A DNA stretch of 20,454 bases from an uncultured Eubacteriales bacterium (GCA_902475435.1 CABRZL010000029.1:1-20454), one strand, 5' to 3'. Numbered from the stretch's first letter, positions 7,489-14,795 are shown. Translations and numbers: made by a program. Notes: generated from the sequence alone by a model not told the origin.

Positions 7489-8318
7489 GATCACTAGAAG
7501 AACTGCAGTTGGCTTTTGCCCGGCTCCGCGCTGTAGATGACTGCCGAAATCTGATGACACGCTATATCTACCTCCATAATATGGAGCGACATCGAGAGTA
7601 TGTAGAAGAACTTTGGAGCCATCGAGAGGATGCTTGCTTACAAATGCCCTGGGGGCGATACGACGGCTGGGACGGCGTTGCAGAGTGCTACCTGAAAGAC
7701 CACGGTGATGTGTTCGACAAGGCCAAAGAAAACGGGACCAAAGTTACCGGTCCTACCATGTGCTCAATTCACCCCCTGGATACAGAAGTTATTGAAGTCG
7801 CCAAAGACGGAAAAACCGCTAAGGGTTGCTGGCTTTCTTACGGGCATGAAAGCTGGAGCGCCAATGAGCCCATGACGCTTCCCCCTGGCCTCACAGCACC
7901 TGGTGGGCCGGGTAGTCCCGGTGGGCCGGGCGGTCCCGGTGGGCCGGGCGGTCCCGGTGGACCGGGCGGTCCCGGTGGGCCGGGTCCCAAGGACCCTGAA
8001 CCAAAGGGACGGTTTGCCGGGAAAAAAGCCACTCGCTGTATCACTGCCTATAGTAAATATAGCGTAGATTTTATTTTGGACGACGACGGTGTATGGCGAA
8101 TCTGGAAAATGCAATTACTCCCGCTTTTCAAATGCTCCCGCTATGTTCCTTGGACCGAATATCCACAAAAAATGCCGAAATCTCACACTAACTCGGACAG
8201 CAAGTCTGACGGAAGCGGCATGGTATATATATGGGGTAAGGACGTGATTTATCCAGCGGACCAACCTGAGCCACCTATTCCATACGTTCATTTTGAAGAT
8301 ATCGGTCCCTGCTGCTGA
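7485..8318 (+). CDS. SnoaL/NTF2-like protein, paralog 2, with Pro-Gly-Gly insertion
   Basis: 277 residues; the ATG at 7485 overlaps the upstream stop as ATGA and is preceded by GGGGAGGGA. The N-terminal half matches its neighbours: 'CRNLMTRYIYLHN' (20-32), 'CLQMPWGRYDG' (51-61), and 'SIHPLD' with His96 in the presumed catalytic position, then 'AKGCWLSYG'. The fold is then interrupted by a low-complexity Pro-Gly-Gly stretch (about 134-165) rather like a short collagen or polyproline-II segment. It resumes at 'ATRCITAYSKYSVDF' and 'VWRIWKMQLLPLF', so the insertion lies in a loop between two beta strands. The C-terminus ends in Cys-Cys. Substrate unknown. Confidence 0.82.
   Translation: MRSLEELQLAFARLRAVDDCRNLMTRYIYLHNMERHREYVEELWSHREDACLQMPWGRYDGWDGVAECYLKDHGDVFDKAKENGTKVTGPTMCSIHPLDTEVIEVAKDGKTAKGCWLSYGHESWSANEPMTLPPGLTAPGGPGSPGGPGGPGGPGGPGGPGGPGGPGPKDPEPKGRFAGKKATRCITAYSKYSVDFILDDDGVWRIWKMQLLPLFKCSRYVPWTEYPQKMPKSHTNSDSKSDGSGMVYIWGKDVIYPADQPEPPIPYVHFEDIGPCC
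7902..7988 (+). repeat. 18-bp tandem repeat encoding Gly/Pro-rich insert
   Basis: Four full copies and one 15-bp partial copy of the unit GGTGGGCCGGGCGGTCCC start at 7902, 7920, 7938, 7956 and 7974. Copies 2 and 3 are identical, copy 4 differs by one base (GGA for GGG) and copy 1 by two (AGT replaces GGC). The unit is six codons in frame (GGPGGP), so copy-number change would not shift the reading frame. Its GC content is far above the surroundings. Confidence 0.95.
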
Positions 8319-8333
8319 AAGGAGAACGGCAAT

Positions 8334-8918
8334 ATGACACTACAAGAATTAAACTCGGCCTGCGAACGCTTAGAAGCGGCTCAAGCCTGCCGAAACCTGG
8401 TGGGGAGGTTATCCTATTACGACTCTGCTTTCCGCATCAACGATATGCTAGAACTATGGGATACCACCGGCGAAGCGCTGCTGCAGTTGCCTGATCACAC
8501 TTATCGGGGCTACGAAGAAATTCGGTCTGCTTTGCTGCGTCGAGGCGATCGAAATGCACCGGGTATGGCCATACAAATGCGCGGCGTTTTGCGAATTCAC
8601 AACATGAATTCTGACCTGTTGGAAATCAGCGCCGACTGCGCCCACGCTCATGGAACATGGTTTTCTCCGGGACTGGAGACAGAACTCTATAACCCGGAGG
8701 ATCCAACCGCGGTTCCCGACAAAACAGATACATCCAAATTAGAAGCCAGCGCATCTTATATCTGGCAAGAATATGCCGTAGACTTTGTCAAGCGCACAAA
8801 CGGATGGAAAATTCAAAAATTAACTGTCCGTACCTTTTTTGATACACCCTTTGACACTCCATGGAGCGAATGCAGCAATACGCTCTGGGCCCCAGACCAT
8901 GTGATTCATGAAATGTGA
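8334..8918 (+). CDS. SnoaL/NTF2-like protein, paralog 3
   Basis: 194 residues; the ATG has AAAGGAG upstream and lies 15 bp after the previous gene. It shares with its two neighbours the N-terminal helix ('ACRNLVGRLSYYD', 18-30), 'LLQLPDHTYRGY' (49-60), 'AHGTWFSPG', and the C-terminal strands 'IWQEYAVDF' and 'WKIQKLTVRTFFDTPF'. Of the three it best retains BaiE-like active-site candidates: Tyr28/Tyr29, Asp30 and His89 by eye alignment. The loop where paralog 2 carries its Pro-Gly insert here holds an acidic stretch ('LYNPEDPTAVPDKTDTSK'). Likely a small-molecule dehydratase, isomerase or binding protein; it ends the operon. Confidence 0.82.
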   Translation: MTLQELNSACERLEAAQACRNLVGRLSYYDSAFRINDMLELWDTTGEALLQLPDHTYRGYEEIRSALLRRGDRNAPGMAIQMRGVLRIHNMNSDLLEISADCAHAHGTWFSPGLETELYNPEDPTAVPDKTDTSKLEASASYIWQEYAVDFVKRTNGWKIQKLTVRTFFDTPFDTPWSECSNTLWAPDHVIHEM

Positions 8919-8978
8919 TCCCTAACCGCATTCGTTACTTGGCATTCCAGGGTAAAAAGGTATTCTAAATCTGCACTG

Positions 8979-9010
8979 CCGAGCCGCCAAATGCGGCTCG
9001 GTCTTTTTCT
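8979..9010 (+). terminator. Rho-independent terminator of the SnoaL-like operon
   Basis: A 9-bp perfect stem CCGAGCCGC / GCGGCTCGG with loop CAAAT is followed by TCTTTTTCT. It lies 60 bp after the third paralog and closes the operon. Confidence 0.93.
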
Positions 9011-9067
9011 GCATAGCAGGAAAAGACATTCCATCCGGTAATATTTTCTGACTTCTCGCAAAAGGAA

Positions 9068-9096
9068 TTGCAAAACCGCCAAAAAACGGGTATAAT
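9068..9096 (+). promoter_or_regulatory. glnS promoter
   Basis: TTGCAA (9068-9073), a 17-bp spacer and a consensus TATAAT (9091-9096), 44 bp before the glnS start codon. glnS is therefore its own transcription unit, insulated from the upstream operon by the terminator. Confidence 0.85.
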
Positions 9097-9140
9097 ATTG
9101 GAATCTCAAAGGAGTTTCACATTGGAAAGGATGTTTTGAT

Positions 9141-10820
9141 ATGGCGGAAATGTACGAAGAATCCACCAATTTTATCCACACCTTTGTTGCCCAGGACCTT
9201 GCCAAAGGCGGGCAGTTTGAGGGGATGACCGTCCACACGCGTTTTCCTCCGGAACCTAACGGCTATCTACACATCGGACACTGCAAGGCATTGTGCATCG
9301 ACTTTGGAACAGCGGTAAAGTTCGGCGGTATTTGCAACCTCCGTATGGACGATACCAACCCGGCCAAGGAAGATACGGAATACGTGGACGCCATTCAGGA
9401 AGATATTCATTGGCTTGGTTTTGATTGGGGCGACCGATTCTTTTATGGGTCGGATTACTTTGAACAGACCTATCAATTTGCAGAAGAACTGATTCAAAAA
9501 GACTTGGCCTATGTGTGTGAACTGACGCCGGAACAGTTTAAGGAATACCGCGGAGATTTAACGCACCCGGCCGTTTCCCCCTACCGAGATCGTCCCAAGG
9601 AAGAAAGTCTTGATCTATTCCGCCGGATGCGCGCCGGTGAATTTCCGGAAGGAAAATACACACTCCGGGCCAAGATTGATTTGGAATCCGGTAACATCAA
9701 TATGCGGGACCCTGTACTCTATCGGATTCGCTACATCGAGCATCACCGGCAAGGCACCAAGTGGTGTATCTTCCCTATGTATGATTTTGCACACCCAATT
9801 CAGGACGCTCTGGAGGGCATCACCCACAGTCTCTGCTCTCTGGAATATGAAAACCATCGTCCGCTTTACAACTGGGTTGTGGAGCATGTTTCTGTCCCCT
9901 GCCGTCCACGGCAAATTGAATTTGCCCGTCTCAATATCAACTATACTGTCATGAGCAAGCGAAAGCTGCGCCAGCTAGTAGAGGATGGCCATGTCTCTGG
10001 TTGGGACGACCCGCGGATGCCCACGCTCTGCGGCCTTCGTCGGAGAGGGTATACCCCCGCTTCCATTCGTAATTTCTGCGAACGCATCGGCGTTTCCAAG
10101 GTATATTCTGTTGTTGAATATTCATTCCTGGAACACTGCTTGCGTGAAGACCTCAATGAAACTGCACATCGCGTTATGGCTGTAACCCGTCCTATCCCGA
10201 TGACCATTACCAACTACCCGGCGGACAAAACGGAAGTCTTCGAAATAGAAAACAACCCCGGCCATCCGGAGGATGGCACACGAAACGTGAGTTTCTCCTG
10301 TCGCCTCTATATAGAGGCCGACGATTTTCTGGAAACACCAATCCCCAAGTACAAGCGACTATACCCAAACGGCCCGGAATGTCGCCTAAAAGGAGCTTAT
10401 GTCATTACCTGTACGGGCTGCAAAAAAGATGAAAACGGGAACATCACGGAAATTCTCTGTGAATATGATCCAAACTCTCAGGGTGGTGATCCTGCTGACG
10501 GGCGTAAAATTAAAGGAGCCACGATCCATTGGGTCGATGCAGCCACCGCAGTAGAGGCTGAAGTACGTCTCTATGATAATCTTTTTTCGGATCCCGATCC
10601 GGACGCCCCCGGCAAGAATTTTTTAGAGTGTTTGAACCCCAATTCTTTGACCATTGTCAACGGCGCAAAGCTGGAAGCCTCTTTGGCCACCGCTCAGCCC
10701 GGCGACAAATATCAGTTTATGCGTCTCGGCTATTTCTGTGCGGATAAAGACTCTACTCCGGAACATCTGGTCTTTAACCGCTCCGTAAGCTTAAAAGATA
10801 GCTTTAAGAAAAAGAAATAA
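9141..10820 (+). CDS. glnS: Glutaminyl-tRNA synthetase
   Basis: 559-residue class I synthetase charging tRNA-Gln with glutamine in the cytoplasm. The ATP-binding 'PPEPNGYLHIGH' holds HIGH at 44-47, and the second signature is the variant 'VMSKR' (270-274), as is usual in GlnRS. The block 'GWDDPRMPTLCGLRRRGYT' and the length with a C-terminal beta-barrel anticodon-binding region (about 340-559) are characteristic of GlnRS rather than GltX. AAGGAT lies eight bases before the ATG. Many Firmicutes instead charge tRNA-Gln indirectly through GltX and GatCAB, so a direct enzyme is a lineage marker. Confidence 0.95.
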   Translation: MAEMYEESTNFIHTFVAQDLAKGGQFEGMTVHTRFPPEPNGYLHIGHCKALCIDFGTAVKFGGICNLRMDDTNPAKEDTEYVDAIQEDIHWLGFDWGDRFFYGSDYFEQTYQFAEELIQKDLAYVCELTPEQFKEYRGDLTHPAVSPYRDRPKEESLDLFRRMRAGEFPEGKYTLRAKIDLESGNINMRDPVLYRIRYIEHHRQGTKWCIFPMYDFAHPIQDALEGITHSLCSLEYENHRPLYNWVVEHVSVPCRPRQIEFARLNINYTVMSKRKLRQLVEDGHVSGWDDPRMPTLCGLRRRGYTPASIRNFCERIGVSKVYSVVEYSFLEHCLREDLNETAHRVMAVTRPIPMTITNYPADKTEVFEIENNPGHPEDGTRNVSFSCRLYIEADDFLETPIPKYKRLYPNGPECRLKGAYVITCTGCKKDENGNITEILCEYDPNSQGGDPADGRKIKGATIHWVDAATAVEAEVRLYDNLFSDPDPDAPGKNFLECLNPNSLTIVNGAKLEASLATAQPGDKYQFMRLGYFCADKDSTPEHLVFNRSVSLKDSFKKKK

Positions 10821-10947
10821 TTTTGTTTTTCATAGATTAAGCCGCGCTGCTCCATCCAAAAACACATGTATAATCGGTTGAAAACAGGAATTGTGCGGGG
10901 AAACAGGTAATAAAATATTTGACCATTTATCCTGTACAGTAACAATG

Positions 10948-10988
10948 AAATATCCGGCGGGAGAACCCGTCGGATATTTTTCTTTATT
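10948..10988. terminator. Bidirectional terminator between glnS and CapA-family gene
   Basis: The 14-bp arms 10948-10961 and 10966-10979 contain one G-T wobble, with loop AGAA. The rightward tail is TTTTTCTTTATT-like, good for glnS. The leftward tail is TTTCATTG, weaker, just after the stop of the convergent gene at 10984. Confidence 0.85.
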
Positions 10989-12612
10989 CTGATGCTTCAA
11001 CCTCTTGTATAGAAGATATCTCTTCCACCGCAGACTGCGTAGCTTCTTCGGCCTCCTGCTCTTCTTTTTGCAGCTCTCTGATCTCACCGGAAGATATTTC
11101 TCCCTCCTCCAGTGCCTTTTCCACAATCCTGCGATCCTCATCAGCGGGTCCGGCATCCATTTCTTCTCCACAATAATTATGGAGGGTATCCACTGTATCC
11201 AGCAGTTGATTAAATAGTTCTGCCTGCGATGACGTCAAATTTTCCGTTCTTTTGAGATCTGCCAAATTTTTATAAACATCTAAGATCTGGAATTTCCGTA
11301 CCCCATCTACTTCTGAAATGTGCATATAAATGGGCACATAACTTGCATCCGTAATGGAAACCGTTCCATCATCGGCCTTAGAAAACTCCAAATTCAAAAT
11401 CAAAGACTGCTGCGCTGTTTCCTGCTCAGGATCCGTATAAAAATCACCCAATCCATAAGCTACAAAACATTGCTTTGTCGTACCGTCCGCCAATTCCACC
11501 TCTTGGAATCCCATCTCGTTAACCAGGTGAGAATGTGTGCCAATGATAACATCGACACCATTTTCGAGCAGCAATTCTGTCACTTCCCGCTGAGGTTCAG
11601 AGACAGACCGGCTATATTCACTGCCCCAATGCACCAATGCCACAATGACTTCTGCTCCAGCATCTTTTGCAGCTTGAACATCTCGCTGTATTTGCGAGCT
11701 TTTTAATTCCGACCAATAGTCGGAATAGTCACTGTATAACGTGTTAAGTGCATACTCGCATCCCTCTGGCATCGTAACCGAATCTGTACCCTTGGTATAT
11801 GCTAAAAATGCAAACTTGATTTTGTGAATATTGCGGATATAAGCGCCGCCGTTTTCGTCACGTTCTTCCTGGGACAGGTATGTCCCCACGGAACGTAGCT
11901 TTGCCTCTGTAAGATAATTCTTCGTAGAAGTAAGTCCTTCAATTCCATTATTGAGCGCATATGTGTTGGCCGTGGAGACAAGCCGAAGGCCAAGACTGCG
12001 CAAAGCTCCAGCCAGTTCTACAGGGGAATTATAATATGGTTCTTCTCCATAGGCAAGCCCATCTACCAGCGTTGTCTCAAAATCTCCCACTGCATAAGCC
12101 ACCCGGTTGGACGAAAAATATTCCACTACATCTGTAAAAGGAACGGAAAAGTCATAGGTACCATCTGCTTTTGTCACTGCCTTAACCTGATCAGCCGAAG
12201 TGGAAATATCCCCTACAAAAGCAATGGTCGCCACAGGAGGGCCATCGTATAGCGCTTCCTCAGCTTCGTCATCCAATTCCCCTATATCGAGCTCGTCAAG
12301 TCCATCGTCTGTCGGCTCCGCAATGGATCCATTCACAGTCTTAATGACTATAAAGGCAATTGCAATCACGAATAACAATGCAACACCAATCAATGTCCTG
12401 CGGTGGCGCCTTCTCCGGCGCAACAGTTCCTGCTTGCGCTGCAATCGGGCTTTTTTTTGTTCTGAAGTCAGTCTGGCGGCTGAAGAAGGCTTGGCATTCG
12501 CATTGGTATAATTCTGAACAGGGTAATACTGAGGATTATTTTGTTGTCCTCTGCTGCTGTTCCGGACTTGATGAACATTGGACGATCTGCCTCCGCCTTG
12601 TTGCTTTGCCAT
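10984..12612 (-). CDS. Membrane-anchored CapA-family metallophosphatase-like protein
   Basis: 542 residues. A Gln/Asn-rich then very basic cytosolic N-terminus ('RRRRRHRR', about 65-72) precedes one membrane helix (73-91), a strongly acidic linker (about 98-122) and an extracellular CapA/PGA_cap domain. This calcineurin-like domain is found in poly-gamma-glutamate capsule proteins. Visible motifs are 'FVGDIS' (Asp135), 'GDFET' (177-181), 'VHWGSEY' (His328) and 'GTHSHLV' (His360, His362). The usual 'ANNH' motif reads 'ANTY' (215-218), so one expected metal His is a Tyr. The C-terminus is a Glu-rich coil. The ATG at 12612 has AGAGGAG eight bases upstream; the in-frame GTG at 12618 does not. No capB or capC is nearby, so a capsule role is unproven. 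Confidence 0.88.
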   Translation of the reverse strand: MAKQQGGGRSSNVHQVRNSSRGQQNNPQYYPVQNYTNANAKPSSAARLTSEQKKARLQRKQELLRRRRRHRRTLIGVALLFVIAIAFIVIKTVNGSIAEPTDDGLDELDIGELDDEAEEALYDGPPVATIAFVGDISTSADQVKAVTKADGTYDFSVPFTDVVEYFSSNRVAYAVGDFETTLVDGLAYGEEPYYNSPVELAGALRSLGLRLVSTANTYALNNGIEGLTSTKNYLTEAKLRSVGTYLSQEERDENGGAYIRNIHKIKFAFLAYTKGTDSVTMPEGCEYALNTLYSDYSDYWSELKSSQIQRDVQAAKDAGAEVIVALVHWGSEYSRSVSEPQREVTELLLENGVDVIIGTHSHLVNEMGFQEVELADGTTKQCFVAYGLGDFYTDPEQETAQQSLILNLEFSKADDGTVSITDASYVPIYMHISEVDGVRKFQILDVYKNLADLKRTENLTSSQAELFNQLLDTVDTLHNYCGEEMDAGPADEDRRIVEKALEEGEISSGEIRELQKEEQEAEEATQSAVEEISSIQEVEASE

Positions 12613-12647
12613 GAACACGGCTCCTCTCTGGAAATATACGATATGTT

Positions 12648-12676
12648 ATTCTACAACATTTTTTCCTATGAAACAA
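12648..12676 (-). promoter_or_regulatory. Promoter of the CapA-family gene
   Basis: Minus-strand TTGTTT (12671-12676), a 17-bp spacer and TAGAAT (12648-12653), about 35 bp before the start codon. Confidence 0.6.
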
Positions 12677-12707
12677 TGAAAAATTTATTAAATTTCATTT
12701 TTTCTCC

Positions 12708-12735
12708 TTGAGAATTTCTGCGCATATGATATACT
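12708..12735 (+). promoter_or_regulatory. Promoter of the GH25 gene
   Basis: TTGAGA (12708-12713), a 16-bp spacer and TATACT (12730-12735), 55 bp before the start of the muramidase gene. It faces away from the CapA-family promoter. Confidence 0.65.
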
Positions 12736-12790
12736 TTTTATTCGAAGCCTACAAATTAGGACATTTGTCTCTTTTAAAGAAAGGACCTTT

Positions 12791-13657
12791 ATGGCACAAA
12801 CAACAAATAAACATCGAAAAAAAAGGCGCTCGCGGCAGAAGACCAGTCCGGCCGTCCTACTTCTGATTCTCTTGGCTCTTCTGATGTTATTACTTTTACT
12901 GTTTCGCTCAGTATTTGGCCATCATGATAAACAGGAGCCAACACAAGTAGCATCTCCTTCCATTACACAAACATTACCGCCTTCAACTCTGGTCGCAGAA
13001 TGCTTTGGCCAGGAAAACGGATATAAAACTTATGAATCTCCTTCTCTCACTGCCGACCTTGGGATTGACGTATCCAGCCATCAAGGCTGGATTGATTGGC
13101 AGGCCGTAGCTGCGAGTGACATTGATTATGCAATCATCCGAGCCGGTTTCCGTGGATATAGCGACGGTGGCACCAATCAGGACGACTATTTTACTTATAA
13201 CATCGAAAATGCAATTGCAAACGGTCTGGACGTAGGTATCTACTTCTTTTCCCAGGCCCTCAATGAGGAGGAAGCCAAAGCTGAGGCCAATGAGGTTCTA
13301 GAGATGGTTTCCGGTTATAACCTGAAATATCCTATTTATTTTGATTGGGAACCCGTGGAAGACAACACCGCCCGGACTGCTACCATCAGCAGCAGTGAAT
13401 TAACTCGCTGTGCCCAGGCATTCTGTCGTACGATTGAAAATGCTGGCTATGAGGCAGGCGTTTATTTCAATCTCTCCATTGCCGTGCACTTATATCAGCT
13501 CTTTGATTTAAAAGACTATGATTTCTGGCTGGCAGAATATCAGGATGTCCCCTCCTATCCCTTTGCCATTGACATGTGGCAATACACTAACGAGGGTTCT
13601 GTTCCTGGCATTTCTACCGCAGTAGATTTAAACCTCAGTTTTCGGGAAACTGCATAA
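12791..13657 (+). CDS. GH25-family muramidase, membrane-anchored or secreted
   Basis: 288 residues. A basic N-terminus ('KHRKKRRSRQK') and a Leu-rich membrane segment (21-38) serve as an uncleaved anchor or signal. A short Thr/Ser/Pro linker leads to a full glycoside hydrolase 25 domain (about 89-288), which cuts the beta-1,4 bond between N-acetylmuramic acid and N-acetylglucosamine in peptidoglycan. Motifs are 'GIDVSSHQGWIDW' (Asp93), 'YAIIRAGFRG', 'GIYFFSQA' and the catalytic pair in 'YFDWEPVE' (Asp185, Glu187). AAAGGA lies upstream of the ATG. There is no cell-wall-binding repeat. The last 23 bp overlap the end of the convergent phosphopantetheinyl transferase gene. A role in wall remodelling is likely. 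Confidence 0.93.
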   Translation: MAQTTNKHRKKRRSRQKTSPAVLLLILLALLMLLLLLFRSVFGHHDKQEPTQVASPSITQTLPPSTLVAECFGQENGYKTYESPSLTADLGIDVSSHQGWIDWQAVAASDIDYAIIRAGFRGYSDGGTNQDDYFTYNIENAIANGLDVGIYFFSQALNEEEAKAEANEVLEMVSGYNLKYPIYFDWEPVEDNTARTATISSSELTRCAQAFCRTIENAGYEAGVYFNLSIAVHLYQLFDLKDYDFWLAEYQDVPSYPFAIDMWQYTNEGSVPGISTAVDLNLSFRETA

Positions 13658-14162
13658 CACAAACCTCTTGTTCTTCACAGCATAATGCAATAGAAAGCGT
13701 CTCTGTTTGCCATACAAAAAATTTCTGTTTCTGCCCCTCCAAATGCCAGATTCCATTTTGTAGGCAAAAATTCGTTCGATTCGGAATACCACGTAACCCA
13801 GTACCCAGATATTTATAATAGCTCTCTTTTAACGTCCACAGCGTAAAAAAATCCTCTTTTTTTGCTCCGCGGGACTTATACCAGCTATATTCCATCGGAC
13901 TCATGACCCGCTGCGCCATCCCCGCCCGCAGAATACGAATTTGTTCTAAATCCACTCCCACATTACTTTTACATAACGCCGCGGCTGCAGCTCCCCGCGT
14001 ATGACTTAAACTAATCTGTAGATTTTCTGCCACATATGGCTTTCCGACCCGATCGTGTAAAATCGGCAGCGGTTCCATCCCATAATCCTTCATTGCTTTT
14101 TTTATCAAATCCTTTGCCCCCTTCACAGGGTCCGAGCATTCTGCCACATACAAATATACCAT
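13635..14162 (-). CDS. Sfp-type 4'-phosphopantetheinyl transferase
   Basis: 175 residues, short for the Sfp superfamily (usually above 200). It transfers phosphopantetheine from coenzyme A to a Ser of acyl, peptidyl or aryl carrier proteins. Motifs are 'GKPY' (40-43), 'ISLSHTRG' (His54), 'VGVDLEQIR' with the Mg-binding Asp71 and Glu73, and 'WTLKESYYKYLG' (Trp109, Lys112, Glu113, Lys117). The ATG has GGAGAG eight bases upstream. No polyketide or peptide synthase is in the window, so the target carrier protein is elsewhere. The gene starts just after a terminator, which may restrict its expression to read-through. Confidence 0.92.
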   Translation of the reverse strand: MVYLYVAECSDPVKGAKDLIKKAMKDYGMEPLPILHDRVGKPYVAENLQISLSHTRGAAAAALCKSNVGVDLEQIRILRAGMAQRVMSPMEYSWYKSRGAKKEDFFTLWTLKESYYKYLGTGLRGIPNRTNFCLQNGIWHLEGQKQKFFVWQTETLSIALCCEEQEVCVMQFPEN

Positions 14163-14176
14163 ACGCGTATCTCTCC

Positions 14177-14210
14177 AAAAAACAGCCGGCTTCCAATCGG
14201 AAGCCGGCTG
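14177..14210 (-). terminator. Rho-independent terminator after the zinc-ribbon gene
   Basis: A perfect 12-bp stem (14183-14194 with 14199-14210) and a 4-base loop; on the minus strand it is followed by six T (14177-14182). It stands 13 bp after the zinc-ribbon gene and 14 bp before the transferase start codon, so it may work as an attenuator for the latter. Confidence 0.93.
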
Positions 14211-14222
14211 ATATTTATTCTC

Positions 14223-14498
14223 TTACCCCTGCTTCATGCGAGCAAAGCAATCGGAGCAATAGACAGGTCTGTCAGACTTGGGCTCAAACGGCACTCTAGC
14301 CTCGCCACCACAAGCAGCACATGTAGCGGTAAAGTACTGTCTGGGACCGCGCTGTGCATTCTTACGGGCATCGCGGCAAGCTTTGCAACGCTGAGGCTCA
14401 TTCTGGAATCCACGCTCTGCATAGAACTCCTGCTCGCCAGCGGTGAATGTAAACTCAGCACCGCATTCTTTGCAGACCAAAATCTTGTCTTCGTACAT
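14223..14498 (-). CDS. Zinc-ribbon protein, CxxC-x17-CxxC type
   Basis: 91 residues with four CxxC pairs (Cys9/12, 38/41, 60/63, 81/84), enough for two zinc ribbons, and the signature 'CKACRDARK' (38-46). This matches the small zinc-ribbon family called CxxC-x17-CxxC proteins, of unknown function, common in Firmicutes and thought to bind nucleic acid. The start at 14498 is set by GAGAGGG eight bases upstream; upstream in-frame codons lie in the long leader and give an unrelated sequence. It is transcribed from a consensus promoter about 300 bases away and ends in a strong terminator, so it forms a monocistronic, probably highly expressed unit. Confidence 0.9.
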   Translation of the reverse strand: MYEDKILVCKECGAEFTFTAGEQEFYAERGFQNEPQRCKACRDARKNAQRGPRQYFTATCAACGGEARVPFEPKSDRPVYCSDCFARMKQG

Positions 14499-14559
14499 AA
14501 CATTTTCCCTCTCTTTAAACAGATAGATTTGCCCAATGATCCAGGAAAATAATCTTGGA

Positions 14560-14795
14560 AATGCAAAGGGCGACAGTATATGCAAGCGGCCAGGGTGGGC
14601 CGGACTCGCCACAATTGGCAATCAGGATACCAAACCTAAGTTCGAACGACAATACGATACGAACATCCCGGACGGAATATTCCCGAATCGGGCCACGCCG
14701 TCTGATTGCAAGACAAATCTAAAAGAGTGGGCTTGAAATGCAGGTAAGCAGGGTAAACATCCTGAAAGGGGCGGAACTTCTCTGCCCTCAAACTA
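14560..14795 (-). ncRNA. Candidate structured leader RNA upstream of the zinc-ribbon gene
   Basis: No gene fits in 14499-14859 on either strand. The minus strand is transcribed from a very strong promoter and could fold into several hairpins: cggcc/ggccg (14587-14591 with 14598-14602), tcgcca/tggcaa (14606-14611 with 14616-14621, one G-U), and a possible closing pairing between 14782-14789 and 14565-14576. It has no terminator before the zinc-ribbon gene, so it could be a long 5' leader, a processed small RNA or both. I do not recognise it with confidence as a known family. Confidence 0.5.

Noticed and set aside
7902..7988. Possible CRISPR array or minisatellite unrelated to coding
   Set aside because: Units are contiguous 18-mers with no spacers and stay in frame within a gene, so it is a coding tandem repeat.
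7764..8114. Minus-strand reading frames encoding Gly-Pro-Pro collagen-like repeats opposite the Pro-Gly-Gly insert
   Set aside because: The repeat is nearly self-complementary in coding sense, so the opposite strand reads as Gly/Pro too. There is no ribosome-binding site, and the plus-strand gene has clear family similarity on both sides.
9122..9139. Six-codon TTG leader peptide before glnS with AAAGGAG upstream
   Set aside because: Too short to judge and without attenuator hairpins; probably chance, since the glnS start has its own ribosome-binding site.
14223..14621. Longer 132-codon version of the zinc-ribbon protein
   Set aside because: The extra N-terminal residues come from the leader, show no conserved features, and the ribosome-binding site supports the start at 14498.
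14536..14736. Plus-strand 66-codon open frame in the zinc-ribbon leader region
   Set aside because: No ribosome-binding site, no recognisable protein features, and it is antisense to a strongly promoted minus-strand transcript.
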